From an uncultured Clostridia bacterium (lineage in GTDB: Bacteria; Bacillota; Clostridia; Oscillospirales; Ruminococcaceae): DNA of 33,763 nt. The notes beneath the pieces are model-generated. The model was not told the DNA's origin and searched no databases. It saw only the letters and a program-made list of their open reading frames with translations. Each line of letters opens with the position of its first letter. The stretch's first letter is position 1. A program made the translations under genes and the position numbers. Shown here in pieces: positions 1 through 7,344 of this stretch. The stretch spans positions 1 to 33,763 of the forward strand of contig CAOKWH010000019.1 in assembly GCA_948473085.1 (NCBI GenBank). The letters are read 5' to 3'.

Positions 1-51
1 CTCCACGGTCTTCAAGTATTCATCGTGAGATTCTATCTTTTCATAAGCCAT
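1..51 (-). CDS. N-terminal 17 codons of an unknown protein (cut by window edge)
   Basis: An ATG at 51 read leftward gives MAYEKIESHDEYLKTVE and runs off the window. It is preceded by an AAGGAG Shine-Dalgarno at 63-68 and by a good promoter at 112-140, so this is very likely a real gene start. Too little is visible to name a family. Confidence 0.6.
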   Translation of the reverse strand, partial: MAYEKIESHDEYLKTVE

Positions 52-111
52 AATTTCACCGCTCCTTTTCGTATCTGCGCAACTTCCGATTTGTCGATTT
101 GTCATGAGCCA

Positions 112-140
112 AATATACCATCAATGGGAATGACATTCAA
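112..140 (-). promoter_or_regulatory. SigA-type promoter for the gene starting at 51
   Basis: On the minus strand TTGAAT (140-135), a 17-bp spacer and TATATT (117-112) form a near-consensus vegetative promoter. It lies about 60 bp upstream of the start codon at 51. Confidence 0.6.
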
Positions 141-563
141 CCCTCATTTATAGGCGCTGATAGTAGTGGCAAGCAATGCCCCGGTATATACCCGGCGCAG
201 CTTGTTGGTGGCCGATGGCCCCCAAACCCCCAGTGATCGGCGCGGCTGCGTCCGATGCACAAGTCGCCGTTGGCGTCTACTGGTATATACCGGCAGGGCA
301 GGACACCCTGGCGGAGCCGCCCCCGGAGGGCGCACGGCTGCCGTCAGGCAGTACCACCGCTGGCCCCTGGCCGGTGGTGAGTAAGTGCGCTCTTCGAGAG
401 GGCCGACAAAGGGAACGGAGCACCCAGGTCATCCCCGGACGCTCCCCCTTCGGTTCCCTCCTGCTGGTCGATCACCGCCTTTCCGGCCTGTGTCATTCTG
501 CCACAAATGAACCGTCAGCCAATGTGTATTTGGGTGGTGAAACCACCCTTTACACAATACATC
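141..563. other. Hairpin-rich GC-rich element of unknown nature, no convincing protein
   Basis: The segment lies between a promoter (112-140) and the abruptly ended alpha/beta-hydrolase fragment (564-677). It contains many hairpins: 353-365 with 369-378, 410-421 with 441-459 (AGGGAAC/GTTCCCT plus GGAGC/GCTCC), and 523-528 with 551-556 enclosing 532-538 with 542-548. Two copies of the palindrome GGTATATACC lie at 183-192 and 282-291. Open frames exist on both strands, but they have Arg/Pro/Gly-rich compositions typical of shadow reading and lack ribosome sites. A structured RNA, a dispersed repeat or a remnant of a mobile element all fit. I have a faint, unverified impression that similar translations recur in gut Clostridia genomes. 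Confidence 0.5.
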
Positions 564-677
564 TCAGTCGTCTATCTTGGAGGAATGGCTGCCATGGGCC
601 GCCAATATCCACCTGTCGCTGGGTGCTCCCCACAAAAGGGCGGGGATGCCCTCTATCTTTATCTTGCTTACTTCCAT
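564..677 (-). pseudogene. 5' remnant of an alpha/beta-hydrolase gene
   Basis: An ATG at 677 with a GGAGGG ribosome site just upstream encodes 37 residues, then TGA. The peptide matches the start of serine hydrolases of the alpha/beta fold: a short beta strand, the IPALLWG segment, and then the strand-plus-oxyanion motif ILAAHGSHSSKIDD (residues 24-37). Family members are about 250 residues, so the nucleophile elbow and catalytic Asp/His are absent. The reading frame ends where the hairpin-rich element (141-563) begins, which suggests the rest was deleted or displaced. The peptide cannot be an active enzyme. A bidirectional terminator at 699-730 separates it from the operon upstream, and no promoter of its own is obvious. 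Confidence 0.6.
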
Positions 678-698
678 CTAAAAATCCCTCCTGTTTGC

Positions 699-730
699 AA
701 AAAAGGGTAGCCTGCAGGCCGCCCTTTTTT
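699..730. terminator. Bidirectional intrinsic terminator
   Basis: AAAAAAGGG (699-707) pairs with CCCTTTTTT (722-730) around the self-complementary GCCTGCAGGC core. It follows the stop codon of the minus-strand operon at 735 by a few bases. Confidence 0.8.
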
Positions 731-734
731 CCCT

Positions 735-1205
735 CTATTCGTGCTCTTTGCAGGAGAGCTGTTCTACCTCCAGCTTGTAGACGCAGACCGACCGAAGCAT
801 GGCATCGGTAAACGGCCAATCCTCCCGGCCGGAGCACTGGCGCATCAGCGACTGCAGGGCCGCCTGGCGCTCGGCCTCCTCCTCGATAAAGGAAACCCTG
901 CCGGTGCCAATGACACTCTGGAAACGGGCGCCGTACTGGCAGGCCGTTTCCCCCGGCACCAGCTCGTAGCCCCGGTCCAGCTCAAAGCCCACCCGGGGGC
1001 CGGCTGCAATGAGCGCAATCTTCCGTCCCTCCCGGGCGCTGTGGAAATAAAAGGTGCGCTGCCCCTCCCGGTTTTCATACCCGAAGCTCAGCGGCAGGAT
1101 ATACACCCCGCCCTCCTCGCAAAAGCCCAGCCGGCAGCAGGTGCAGCCCCGGATAATCTCATCTATCCGGGCGGAATCGGTAATCTCCCGGTCTTTTCTG
1201 CGCAT
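735..1205 (-). CDS. Pyridoxamine 5'-phosphate oxidase-like (NimA-type) flavoprotein
   Basis: A 156-residue protein of the FMN-binding split-barrel family related to nitroimidazole reductase NimA. Visible hallmarks are the N-terminal MRRKDREITD helix, the Cys/Arg-rich turn CTCCRLGFCEEGGVYILPLS (residues 21-40), the FYFHSAREGRKI strand-turn and the C-terminal VCVYKLEVEQLSCKE strand. The length is usual for the family. Members bind flavin in the cytosol and often reduce small nitro or quinone compounds; the substrate here is unknown. Start at 1205 is supported by AAGGAGAGG upstream. It is the last gene of a pyrE-lipoprotein-flavoprotein operon, 18 bp after the lipoprotein stop, and ends at the terminator 699-730. 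Family assignment is confident; function is inferred. Confidence 0.85.
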   Translation of the reverse strand: MRRKDREITDSARIDEIIRGCTCCRLGFCEEGGVYILPLSFGYENREGQRTFYFHSAREGRKIALIAAGPRVGFELDRGYELVPGETACQYGARFQSVIGTGRVSFIEEEAERQAALQSLMRQCSGREDWPFTDAMLRSVCVYKLEVEQLSCKEHE

Positions 1206-1223
1206 AAAATCCTCTCCTTTTGA

Positions 1224-1667
1224 TCAGCAGCACTCCTTGTGGCCGCCGGACAGCTCCTCTATCAGCTTGCCGAAGTCGTGGGAGGTGTGGGCGGTGGCCC
1301 GCAGCACCTCCTCCGGGGCATCGGTGTTGTTGAGCAGGGTCAGCTCCCCGTCCGGGTCGGTCCAGAACCACCAGTAGCTGCCCCCGGCGGTACCCTCCTC
1401 GGGCAGCAGGTGCAGGATATAGTCGGGCGAGCGGTCCGGCGCCTGCTCCGCCGGCTCGGTGTTGGCAAGAATATCCAGCACCAGGCTGACATGGTCGTTG
1501 GTGTCCAGCTGGGCCACACAGCCCTCCAACTCATAGTCCCGGCTGGTGTACACATTGATACGCTGCCCGCTGGCGTCCACCTTGTTTAGGTGGGCATCAA
1601 AGTAGGCGCAGCCGGACAGGGCAGCTGCCAGCAGCCCCGCCGCCAGCAGGGCAGAAAAACGGCGCAT
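1224..1667 (-). CDS. Putative lipoprotein of unknown function
   Basis: Starting at ATG 1667, a 147-residue protein begins with MRR, a hydrophobic stretch and the lipobox LSGC, so it should be exported, cut before the Cys and lipid-anchored at the outer face of the membrane. The upstream ATG at 1682 would place the GGGAGGGAG ribosome site (1671-1679) inside the coding sequence, so the inner start is preferred. The mature part is acidic, with a strand-rich section (INVYTSRDYELEGCVAQ), a Trp-rich piece (GGSYWWFWTDPDG) and a C-terminal HKECC. I do not recognise the domain. It lies 21 bp downstream of pyrE and is probably co-transcribed. Confidence 0.75.
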   Translation of the reverse strand: MRRFSALLAAGLLAAALSGCAYFDAHLNKVDASGQRINVYTSRDYELEGCVAQLDTNDHVSLVLDILANTEPAEQAPDRSPDYILHLLPEEGTAGGSYWWFWTDPDGELTLLNNTDAPEEVLRATAHTSHDFGKLIEELSGGHKECC

Positions 1668-1688
1668 CCATCTCCCTCCCATTCGGTT

Positions 1689-2351
1689 TTAGAAGCGGCA
1701 ATACTGTGCCATATACTGCTCCATGTGGGCCAGTACATCGGCGTATTCGGGCTTCTCCTTCAGATACTCATAAATATCCTGCACTGTTACAATGGCATGC
1801 ACGGTGATGCCAAACTCCTCCTTGACCTCCATCACGGCTGTCTTTTCGCCGTCCTTGCCCACCTCGCAGCGGTTGACCGAAATGAACATGTCAGTCACCT
1901 GCACATCGCCGCAGCTCTTAATCTGGGGCATCACTTCCCGCACGGCGGTACCGGCGGTGATTACATCCTCAATCAAAATAATGCGGTCGCCGTCTGCCGG
2001 CTTGTAGCCCACAAAGCTGCCGCCCTCGCCGTGGTCCTTCTCCTCCTTGCGGTTGAAGAAATAGGGCTTGTCCATCCCATGCTCCACAGCCAGGGTGGAA
2101 GCGGCGGCAGCCACCAGCGGGATGCCCTTGTAGGCCGGGCCGAACATGGCGTCAAACTCGCCGCCCAGTGTTTCCTGAATCAGTTGGGCATAGAACCTGC
2201 CCAGGGTGGCCAGCTGCCGGCCGGTGCGGTAGTTGCCGGTGTTGACAAAGTAGGGGGTGTTGCGGCCGCTTTTGGTGACAAAGCTGCCAAAGCGCAGCAC
2301 ATCGGCACTCATCATAAATTCGATAAATTCTCTCTTGGCCTGTGTCAGCAT
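1689..2351 (-). CDS. pyrE: Orotate phosphoribosyltransferase
   Basis: Transfers ribose 5-phosphate from PRPP to orotate, giving OMP, the penultimate step of UMP synthesis. The 220-residue protein has the PRPP-binding loop RIILIEDVITAGTAV (residues 123-137), the flexible catalytic loop around RKEEKDHGEGG (101-111) and the substrate segment FGPAYKGIPLV. The open frame extends 15 codons upstream, but the ATG at 2351 has AAAGGTGG just before it and lines up with the family N-terminus MLTQAKREFIEF. No other pyr genes are in the window, so the pathway is split. A promoter lies at 2387-2415, and two unrelated-looking genes follow in the same transcript. Confidence 0.95.
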   Translation of the reverse strand: MLTQAKREFIEFMMSADVLRFGSFVTKSGRNTPYFVNTGNYRTGRQLATLGRFYAQLIQETLGGEFDAMFGPAYKGIPLVAAAASTLAVEHGMDKPYFFNRKEEKDHGEGGSFVGYKPADGDRIILIEDVITAGTAVREVMPQIKSCGDVQVTDMFISVNRCEVGKDGEKTAVMEVKEEFGITVHAIVTVQDIYEYLKEKPEYADVLAHMEQYMAQYCRF

Positions 2352-2386
2352 AAAAAAACCACCTTTACAAAATTTTAAACGGTCTA

Positions 2387-2415
2387 AGTATAGCACAAAC
2401 CCCCGAGGGGCACAA
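2387..2415 (-). promoter_or_regulatory. Promoter of the pyrE operon
   Basis: Minus strand: TTGTGC (2415-2410), a 17-bp spacer and TATACT (2392-2387), about 36 bp upstream of the pyrE start. No PyrR-type attenuator is visible in the short leader. Confidence 0.6.
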
Positions 2416-2464
2416 GGCCGGACGGGGATTTTTGTCCAACACTCCTAAAACGAGCGGCCAAATT

Positions 2465-3580
2465 TTATGCGAGTTCCCCCAGGCTTTTGGCCTTGAGGTA
2501 GGCATTGATAAAGCCGTCCAGGTCGCCGTCCATTACGGCGGTGATGTTGCCCGATTCAAACCCGGTGCGGTGGTCCTTGGCCAGGGTGTAGGGCATGAAC
2601 ACATAGGAGCGGATCTGGCTGCCCCAGCCAATCTCCTTCTGCACACCCTTGATGTCCTCTATCTTGTCCAGGTGTTCCCGCTCCTTAATTTCCGCCAGCT
2701 TGGCCTTGAGCATTTTCATGGCGGTTTCCCGGTTCTGGAACTGGCTGCGCTCGTTCTGGCAGGCCACCACCACGCCGGTGGGCAGGTGGGTGATGCGCAC
2801 GGCCGATTCGGTCTTGTTTACATGCTGCCCGCCGGCGCCGCCCGCCCGGTAGGTGTCCACCTTCAAATCCACATCGTTAATTTCAATGTCGGTTTCCTCG
2901 TTGAGTTCGGGCATCACCTCCAGCGAGGCAAAGGAGGTGTGCCGCCGCCCGGAGGAATCAAACGGCGAAATGCGCACCAGCCGGTGCACCCCGGCCTCCG
3001 ACTTTAAAAAGCCGTAGGCGTTTTCCCCCTCAATGAGGATGGAGGCACTTTTCAGCCCGGCCTCGTCCCCGTCCAGATAGTCCAAAATTTTGTACTTGAA
3101 GCCGTGGCGCTCGCTCCAGCGGGTGTACATGCGGTAGAGCATCTGCGCCCAGTCCTGGGCCTCGGTGCCGCCCGCCCCGGCGTGGAAGGTGAGGATGGCG
3201 TTGTTGCCGTCGTACTCGCCGGACAGCAGGGTGGCCAGCTTTTGGGTTTCCAGGTCGGCCACCACAAAGTCATAGCCCTGCTTGGCCTCGTCATAGACGC
3301 TCTCGTCCCCCATCTCAATGGCCAGTTCCACCAGGGTGAGGGTGTCGTCATAGGCGGTTTGCAGCTTCTCATAGGCCCGCAGGATGCCCTTGATATGGCT
3401 CATCTCCCGCACCACCTTCTGGGAATTTTCCTGGTCGTTCCAAAAGCCCTCGGCGGCGGTCTGTTCCTCCAGGTCGGCCAGGCGCTGCCGGTTGTGGGCA
3501 ATGTCCATCGCCTCACACAGGTTTTCCAGCTCCTCTGTCAGAGCCAAAAGCCCCAGTCGCAGTTCTTCAAATTGCAGCAT
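2465..3580 (-). CDS. prfB: Peptide chain release factor 2
   Basis: Recognises UGA and UAA stop codons and triggers peptide release on the ribosome. The 371-residue protein carries the RF2-specific tripeptide SPF (residues 205-207, in RISPFDSSGRRHTSF) and the catalytic GGQ (250-252, in AGGAGGQHVNKTESA). The N-terminal coiled domain and the C-terminal QKEIGWGSQIRSYVF block are complete. The whole protein reads in one frame from ATG 3580, so the programmed +1 frameshift that autoregulates many prfB genes is absent here. A TATAAT at 3621-3616 on the minus strand may be its -10 box. Confidence 0.95.
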   Translation of the reverse strand: MLQFEELRLGLLALTEELENLCEAMDIAHNRQRLADLEEQTAAEGFWNDQENSQKVVREMSHIKGILRAYEKLQTAYDDTLTLVELAIEMGDESVYDEAKQGYDFVVADLETQKLATLLSGEYDGNNAILTFHAGAGGTEAQDWAQMLYRMYTRWSERHGFKYKILDYLDGDEAGLKSASILIEGENAYGFLKSEAGVHRLVRISPFDSSGRRHTSFASLEVMPELNEETDIEINDVDLKVDTYRAGGAGGQHVNKTESAVRITHLPTGVVVACQNERSQFQNRETAMKMLKAKLAEIKEREHLDKIEDIKGVQKEIGWGSQIRSYVFMPYTLAKDHRTGFESGNITAVMDGDLDGFINAYLKAKSLGELA

Positions 3581-3923
3581 CGTGCTTCTTCCCTCTCCTC
3601 AAAAAATTTCTAAAGATTATACTCTATCTATTGTATCCGTATCCAGCCCCCTTGTAAAGGGCGGGGCGGCAATTTCTTTCCTCTGATAGATACAAACCGG
3701 CCCTATGGAATGGCAGGTGGGCCTGCGGCCTTTATCCCGCCCATCCGTGGGTGCCGTCAAGTTGTCCCCGAAAGGCGGAATTTGTGAACAGCCCGGCAAT
3801 TTTTATTCATATTTTGGGCTTTCTTTTTTGTGCAGACTACTATATAATAAATTATTAGTGAAAAAATCTGCCGAAACAGGCAGGTTTTGCGGCCCGGCAA
3901 GGGCTTTTCTATAGGAGGTCAGC
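3581..3923. other. Intergenic region between divergent prfB and the RING-type gene
   Basis: About 340 bp without a convincing gene. On the minus strand TATAAT (3621-3616) with a weak -35 could drive prfB. On the plus strand TATAAT at 3843-3848 is positioned to drive the gene at 3924, with a poor -35 region. The short frames here have no ribosome sites or family-like sequence. Confidence 0.5.
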
Positions 3924-4949
3924 ATGAACAAATATGTCAATGTACCCTGCGCCAAATGCGGCCAGGCGTTTACTGCCGAGGATGATGTGGTGGTATGCCC
4001 CGACTGCGGCGCCCCCCACCACCGGCACTGCTATGCCCAGCTGGGCCACTGCGCCCTGCAGGAGGAGAACCACGCCCAGGGCAAGCTGTGGGAGGACCCC
4101 ACCCGCACCCCGGAGCAGCTTGCCGAAAAGAGCTGTCCCCGGTGCGGCGCCATCAACCTAGGGGACGCCCAGTACTGCTCCACCTGCGGCATCCCGCTGG
4201 ACGGCAGCTATCACCCCCCGGGCAGCAGCCCGGAACAGGCCGGGGCGGGCAGCACCAACACCGGCTATGGCGGCGGCGCCGGCGGGTATGACAACCTGGG
4301 GGCACAGCCTGCCCAGCAGCCCATCCCCATTATGTCCCCCATGGGGCCCATCCACTATGACGACGACTTTGACGGCGTCACCGCCCAGGAAATAGCTGTC
4401 TATGTGGGGCCGAACTACCGGCGCTACCTGACAGTGTTTAAAATGATGCGGGAATCTGGCCGGAGCTTTAGTTTTAACTGGTCGGCCTTTTTCCTCAGCT
4501 TCTCCTTCCTGTTCTATCGCAAGCTGTACCGCCCGGCCATTGTGGTGCTCACCGCCATGGCCATCCTGTGCGTGCCCCGGGTCCTCTACGCCAACGAGAG
4601 CATGAAGTTTATGCTGGCGGAATACGCCCACCTGCCCATCGCCTACGACCTGGGGCTGATAGGCAACCTGGGCAGTATTGTGGATATCATCAATTTGGTG
4701 CAGCTGGCGCTCATGCTGTTTTTGGCCACCTTCAGCGACAAGCTGTACTATGCCCATATTATCGCCGAAATTAAAAAGCTGCGGGCAGCGGCGCCTGCCA
4801 CCCTGCCCCGGGAGCAGTGGCTGTCCATGCTCTCCCTCAATGGGGGCACCAACCCCCGGCTGGGCTACCTTTCGGCCCTGCTGACGGCAGCCGTAGTCTT
4901 TGGCATTTCCTACCTGATGACCTACCAGATGGTGGCCGGCCTGATGTAG
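3924..4949 (+). CDS. RING-finger / zinc-ribbon membrane protein (DUF2628-like)
   Basis: A 341-residue protein in three parts. Residues 9-46 hold a treble-clef/RING-like Cys-His cluster (C9, C12, C25, C28, H33, C36 and others). Residues 71-88 form a zinc ribbon (CPRC and CSTC). A Gly/Pro/Ser-rich linker (about 95-130) then leads to a membrane domain with aromatic FNWSAFFLSFSFLFYRKLY (about 180-198) and further hydrophobic segments at roughly 200-215, 240-262 and 315-341, as in DUF2628 proteins. Such prokaryotic RING/zinc-ribbon proteins are common in Clostridia, with no settled function; a regulatory or scaffold role at the inner membrane is inferred. Start is supported by AGGAGGT. galU follows 30 bp later and may be co-transcribed. 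Confidence 0.8.
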   Translation: MNKYVNVPCAKCGQAFTAEDDVVVCPDCGAPHHRHCYAQLGHCALQEENHAQGKLWEDPTRTPEQLAEKSCPRCGAINLGDAQYCSTCGIPLDGSYHPPGSSPEQAGAGSTNTGYGGGAGGYDNLGAQPAQQPIPIMSPMGPIHYDDDFDGVTAQEIAVYVGPNYRRYLTVFKMMRESGRSFSFNWSAFFLSFSFLFYRKLYRPAIVVLTAMAILCVPRVLYANESMKFMLAEYAHLPIAYDLGLIGNLGSIVDIINLVQLALMLFLATFSDKLYYAHIIAEIKKLRAAAPATLPREQWLSMLSLNGGTNPRLGYLSALLTAAVVFGISYLMTYQMVAGLM

Positions 4950-4979
4950 CCGCCGGCCTGAAATAAAGGAGAAGATAGA

Positions 4980-5855
4980 ATGAAACCGATTCGGAAAGCT
5001 GTAATCCCCGCCGCCGGCCTGGGCACCCGGGTGCTGCCCGCCTCCAAGGCTATCCCCAAGGAGATGCTGCCCATTGTGGACAAGCCGGTAATCCAGTATA
5101 TTGTGGAGGAGGCTGCCGCCGCCGGCATTGAGGAAATCCTCATCATCACCAGCCGGGGCAAGAGCGCCATTGAGGACCACTTCGACCGCTCCCCCGAGCT
5201 GGAGCAGCGGCTGCTGGGCAGCGGCAAACAGGCGCTGTATGACGAGATTGCCGCCATACCCGGCCTTGCCAACCTCACCTTTATCCGCCAGAAGGAGACA
5301 AAAGGGCTGGGGCACGCCGTCCTGTGCGCCAAGGCCTTTGTGGGGGATGAGCCGTTTGCCGTCCTGTACGGCGACGATGTAATTATCGGGGAGCAGTCCG
5401 CCACAGCCGAGCTGTGCGCCGCCTACGAAAAATACGGCAAGGGGGTTGTGGGCATCAAAGAGGTGCCCCATGAGATGATACACAACTATTCCTCCCTGAA
5501 GGCCGAACCCATCGGCCCGCGGGAGTTTGCCGTCACCGATATGATAGAAAAGCCCAAAACCCCGGCGGAAGTGCTCTCCTACTACTCCATCCTGGGGCGC
5601 TGCGTGCTCCCGCCGGAGATTTTCGGCATTTTGGAGCAGACCCCGCCCGGGGCCGGCGGGGAGATCCAGCTCACCGACGCCATGCTGCAGCTGGCCCGGA
5701 ACGGCGGCATGGTGGGGGTGGACTACACCGGCACCCGGTACGACATGGGCAACAAGCTGGGCATGCTCCAGGCCGCGGTGGAGGTGGGGCTGGCCCACGC
5801 CGAGGTTGGCCCGGCCTTCCGGCAGTATCTGAAGAATCTGGCCGGCCGGCTGTGA
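4980..5855 (+). CDS. galU: UTP--glucose-1-phosphate uridylyltransferase
   Basis: Makes UDP-glucose from UTP and glucose 1-phosphate, feeding cell-wall and capsule glycan and glycolipid synthesis. The 291-residue protein has the nucleotide-binding signature AAGLGTRVLPASKAIPKEML (residues 10-29), followed by PIVDKPVIQYIVEEA. The metal-binding VLYGDDVI, the EKPK segment and the C-terminal YDMGNKLGMLQA block are also present. Length is typical. AAGGAGAAG precedes ATG 4980. The acceptor is inferred from the GalU-type motifs; a close paralogue specific for another sugar cannot be excluded. Confidence 0.93.
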   Translation: MKPIRKAVIPAAGLGTRVLPASKAIPKEMLPIVDKPVIQYIVEEAAAAGIEEILIITSRGKSAIEDHFDRSPELEQRLLGSGKQALYDEIAAIPGLANLTFIRQKETKGLGHAVLCAKAFVGDEPFAVLYGDDVIIGEQSATAELCAAYEKYGKGVVGIKEVPHEMIHNYSSLKAEPIGPREFAVTDMIEKPKTPAEVLSYYSILGRCVLPPEIFGILEQTPPGAGGEIQLTDAMLQLARNGGMVGVDYTGTRYDMGNKLGMLQAAVEVGLAHAEVGPAFRQYLKNLAGRL

Positions 5856-5905
5856 CAAAAATGCCGGGTTTTGGCTGCAAATGGCGGTTGTTTTGGAAAA
5901 AAGGC

Positions 5906-5933
5906 TTGACAACGGCTTTTTGTGTGCTATAAT
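5906..5933 (+). promoter_or_regulatory. Strong SigA promoter of the rpsF-ssb-rpsR operon
   Basis: Perfect TTGACA (5906-5911) and TATAAT (5928-5933) separated by 16 bp, 86 bp upstream of rpsF. Confidence 0.9.
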
Positions 5934-5942
5934 TTGACTGTT

Positions 5943-6000
5943 ATCGTGCCGGACACGATCGACATTCCTTGCTCTGTGCCACAGCGCAGGGCCTAAAGTC
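5943..6000 (+). promoter_or_regulatory. Structured rpsF leader, candidate S6:S18 autoregulatory site
   Basis: Two hairpins lie in the leader between promoter and ribosome site. ATCGTG (5943-5948) pairs with CACGAT (5954-5959) around a CCGGA loop. CCTTGC..CTG (5967-5976) pairs with CAG..GCAGGG (5982-5991), with GAC/GTC closing outside it. rpsF leaders in many bacteria bind the S6:S18 complex through a structured site with an exposed CCG. Here a CCG is exposed in the first loop. The match to the family is inferred, not tested. Confidence 0.45.
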
Positions 6001-6018
6001 CAAAAGGAGGTGCACAAT

Positions 6019-6309
6019 ATGCCAAAGGTAACAGGTAATTACGAAACCGTGGTAATCTTCAACACCAAGCTGGGTGAAGAAGCCATTACTGCCAATGTTG
6101 AGAAGTTCAAGTCTCTCATCAGTGAGAACGGTACCATCGTCAATGTGGATGAGTGGGGCAAGAGAAAGCTCGCCTATCCCATCGAGGATGAGTTCGAGGG
6201 CTACTACATGCTGGTGGAGTTTACATCCGCCCCTGAGTTCCCCGCCGAGCTGGACCGTATCTACAAGATTACAGACGGCGTACTTCGTTCCATGATTATT
6301 GCTAAGTAA
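6019..6309 (+). CDS. rpsF: 30S ribosomal protein S6
   Basis: Small-subunit protein that binds 16S rRNA with S18 in the platform. The 96-residue sequence shows the S6 ferredoxin-like fold: YETVVIFNTKLGEEA, the GKRKLAYPIEDEFEGYYM strand pair and a C-terminal helix ending in VLRSMIIAK. The frame is open from a GTG at 6010, but that GTG sits in the AAAGGAGG ribosome site (6003-6010), so ATG 6019 is the start. First gene of rpsF-ssb-rpsR. Confidence 0.95.
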   Translation: MPKVTGNYETVVIFNTKLGEEAITANVEKFKSLISENGTIVNVDEWGKRKLAYPIEDEFEGYYMLVEFTSAPEFPAELDRIYKITDGVLRSMIIAK

Positions 6310-6321
6310 GGCGGTGTTTGT

Positions 6322-6780
6322 ATGTACAACAAGGCTATACTCGTTGGCAGGCTGACTGCCGACCCGGAACTGAAGCAGACCACAAGCGGGATTTCCGTCT
6401 GCTCCTTCTCGATAGCTTGTGACCGGCCTTTCTCCAGCAAAAGCGGCGAAAAGCAAACCGATTTTATCAACATTGTGGCCTGGAGGCAGAACGCTGAGTT
6501 TATCAGCAAGTATTTCTCCAAGGGGCGGGCCATCGGCATTGATGGCTCCATCCAAACCCGCAACTACGAGGATAAAAACGGCAACCGCCGCACCGCAGTG
6601 GAAGTAGTGGTGGATCGCGCTTTCTTTGTGGAGAGCAAAAACGCATCCTCCTCTGCCCCGTCCGCTGCATCCGCCCCCAGCTTCGGCCATCCTTCGGCCC
6701 CTGCCGACCCGGTTTCCTATTCCAGCGGCAGCTTCAGCGATTTTGAAGAGATTGAGGGCGAGGACGATCTCCCGTTCTAA
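6322..6780 (+). CDS. ssb: Single-stranded DNA-binding protein
   Basis: Coats single-stranded DNA in replication, recombination and repair. The 152-residue protein has the N-terminal OB fold (MYNKAILVGRLTADPELK, then FINIVAWRQNAEFISKYFSKG, residues 48-68) and a low-complexity Ser/Ala/Pro linker (about 107-135). It ends in the acidic tip EDDLPF, which recruits partner proteins. It lies 12 bp after rpsF and 48 bp before rpsR, the standard Firmicutes order, so stoichiometric co-transcription is expected. Confidence 0.95.
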   Translation: MYNKAILVGRLTADPELKQTTSGISVCSFSIACDRPFSSKSGEKQTDFINIVAWRQNAEFISKYFSKGRAIGIDGSIQTRNYEDKNGNRRTAVEVVVDRAFFVESKNASSSAPSAASAPSFGHPSAPADPVSYSSGSFSDFEEIEGEDDLPF

Positions 6781-6828
6781 ACTTGTGATACAAGGAACCG
6801 ATTTTTCAAGAAGGAGGATATTCCCACT

Positions 6829-7074
6829 ATGGAGAGAAACGAAAGAAGCCGTGGCGGCAGAAGAAACAGCAGAAGAAAAGTATGCGCTTTCTGCGCCGAC
6901 AAGGTTGAAACCATTGATTATAAGGATGTTGCCCGCCTGAGAAGATACATCTCGGAGCGTGCCAAGATTGTTCCCCGCCGTGTAACCGGGACCTGCGCCC
7001 GCCACCAGAGAGAGCTGACTGTGGCCATCAAGCGCGCCCGTCACATTGCCCTGCTCCCCTATGTTGCCGACTAA
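6829..7074 (+). CDS. rpsR: 30S ribosomal protein S18
   Basis: Partner of S6 on the 30S platform. The 81-residue protein has the conserved core [20 protein letters not shown] (residues 32-51). It keeps a zinc-type four-ligand set (C19, C22, C56, H59), so this is the Cys-containing form rather than the zinc-independent one. AAGGAGG at 6811-6817 supports ATG 6829. The operon ends at the terminator 7106-7135. Confidence 0.95.
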   Translation: MERNERSRGGRRNSRRKVCAFCADKVETIDYKDVARLRRYISERAKIVPRRVTGTCARHQRELTVAIKRARHIALLPYVAD

Positions 7075-7105
7075 GCAACCGGAGCCCGGGAAATAGAGCA
7101 TGATT

Positions 7106-7135
7106 CGGCAGTGCCCGCTGGGTGCTGCCGTTTTT
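7106..7135 (+). terminator. Intrinsic terminator of the rpsF operon
   Basis: CGGCAG (7106-7111) pairs with CTGCCG (7125-7130) with an inner GCCC/GGGT stem, followed by TTTTT. Confidence 0.85.
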
Positions 7136-7287
7136 CTGCTCTTTTCGGCCTCTTTCCGCCCCGATTTTAGCGCAAAGGGGCTGCTTTTGGGGAGGAAAAT
7201 CCCCTGTTTGCCCACCTCTGGCTGTTCCCCCTATCCCCTGCCACCCTGTTTTTTCCTGTAAAGATAGAAAAATTTTACGCAAACCAA

Positions 7288-7316
7288 TTGACAAACCGGG
7301 CACTGGTTGCTATAAT
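7288..7316 (+). promoter_or_regulatory. Promoter of tRNA-Lys
   Basis: Consensus TTGACA (7288-7293) and TATAAT (7311-7316) with a 17-bp spacer, 28 bp before the tRNA. Confidence 0.9.
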
Positions 7317-7344
7317 TATATAGCGTCCTGCACAGAATAATTTT

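Noticed and set aside
176-811. 211-codon plus-strand ORF over the structured element
   Set aside because: It crosses the bidirectional terminator at 699-730 and the hydrolase fragment on the other strand, has no ribosome site, and has shadow-like Arg/Pro/Gly composition.
4158-6017. 619-codon minus-strand ORF
   Set aside because: Antisense to galU and the RING-type gene; the product is His/Gly/Ala-rich and unlike any family, while the plus-strand genes are clear.
5941-7215. 424-codon minus-strand ORF
   Set aside because: Antisense to rpsF, ssb and rpsR, all certain.
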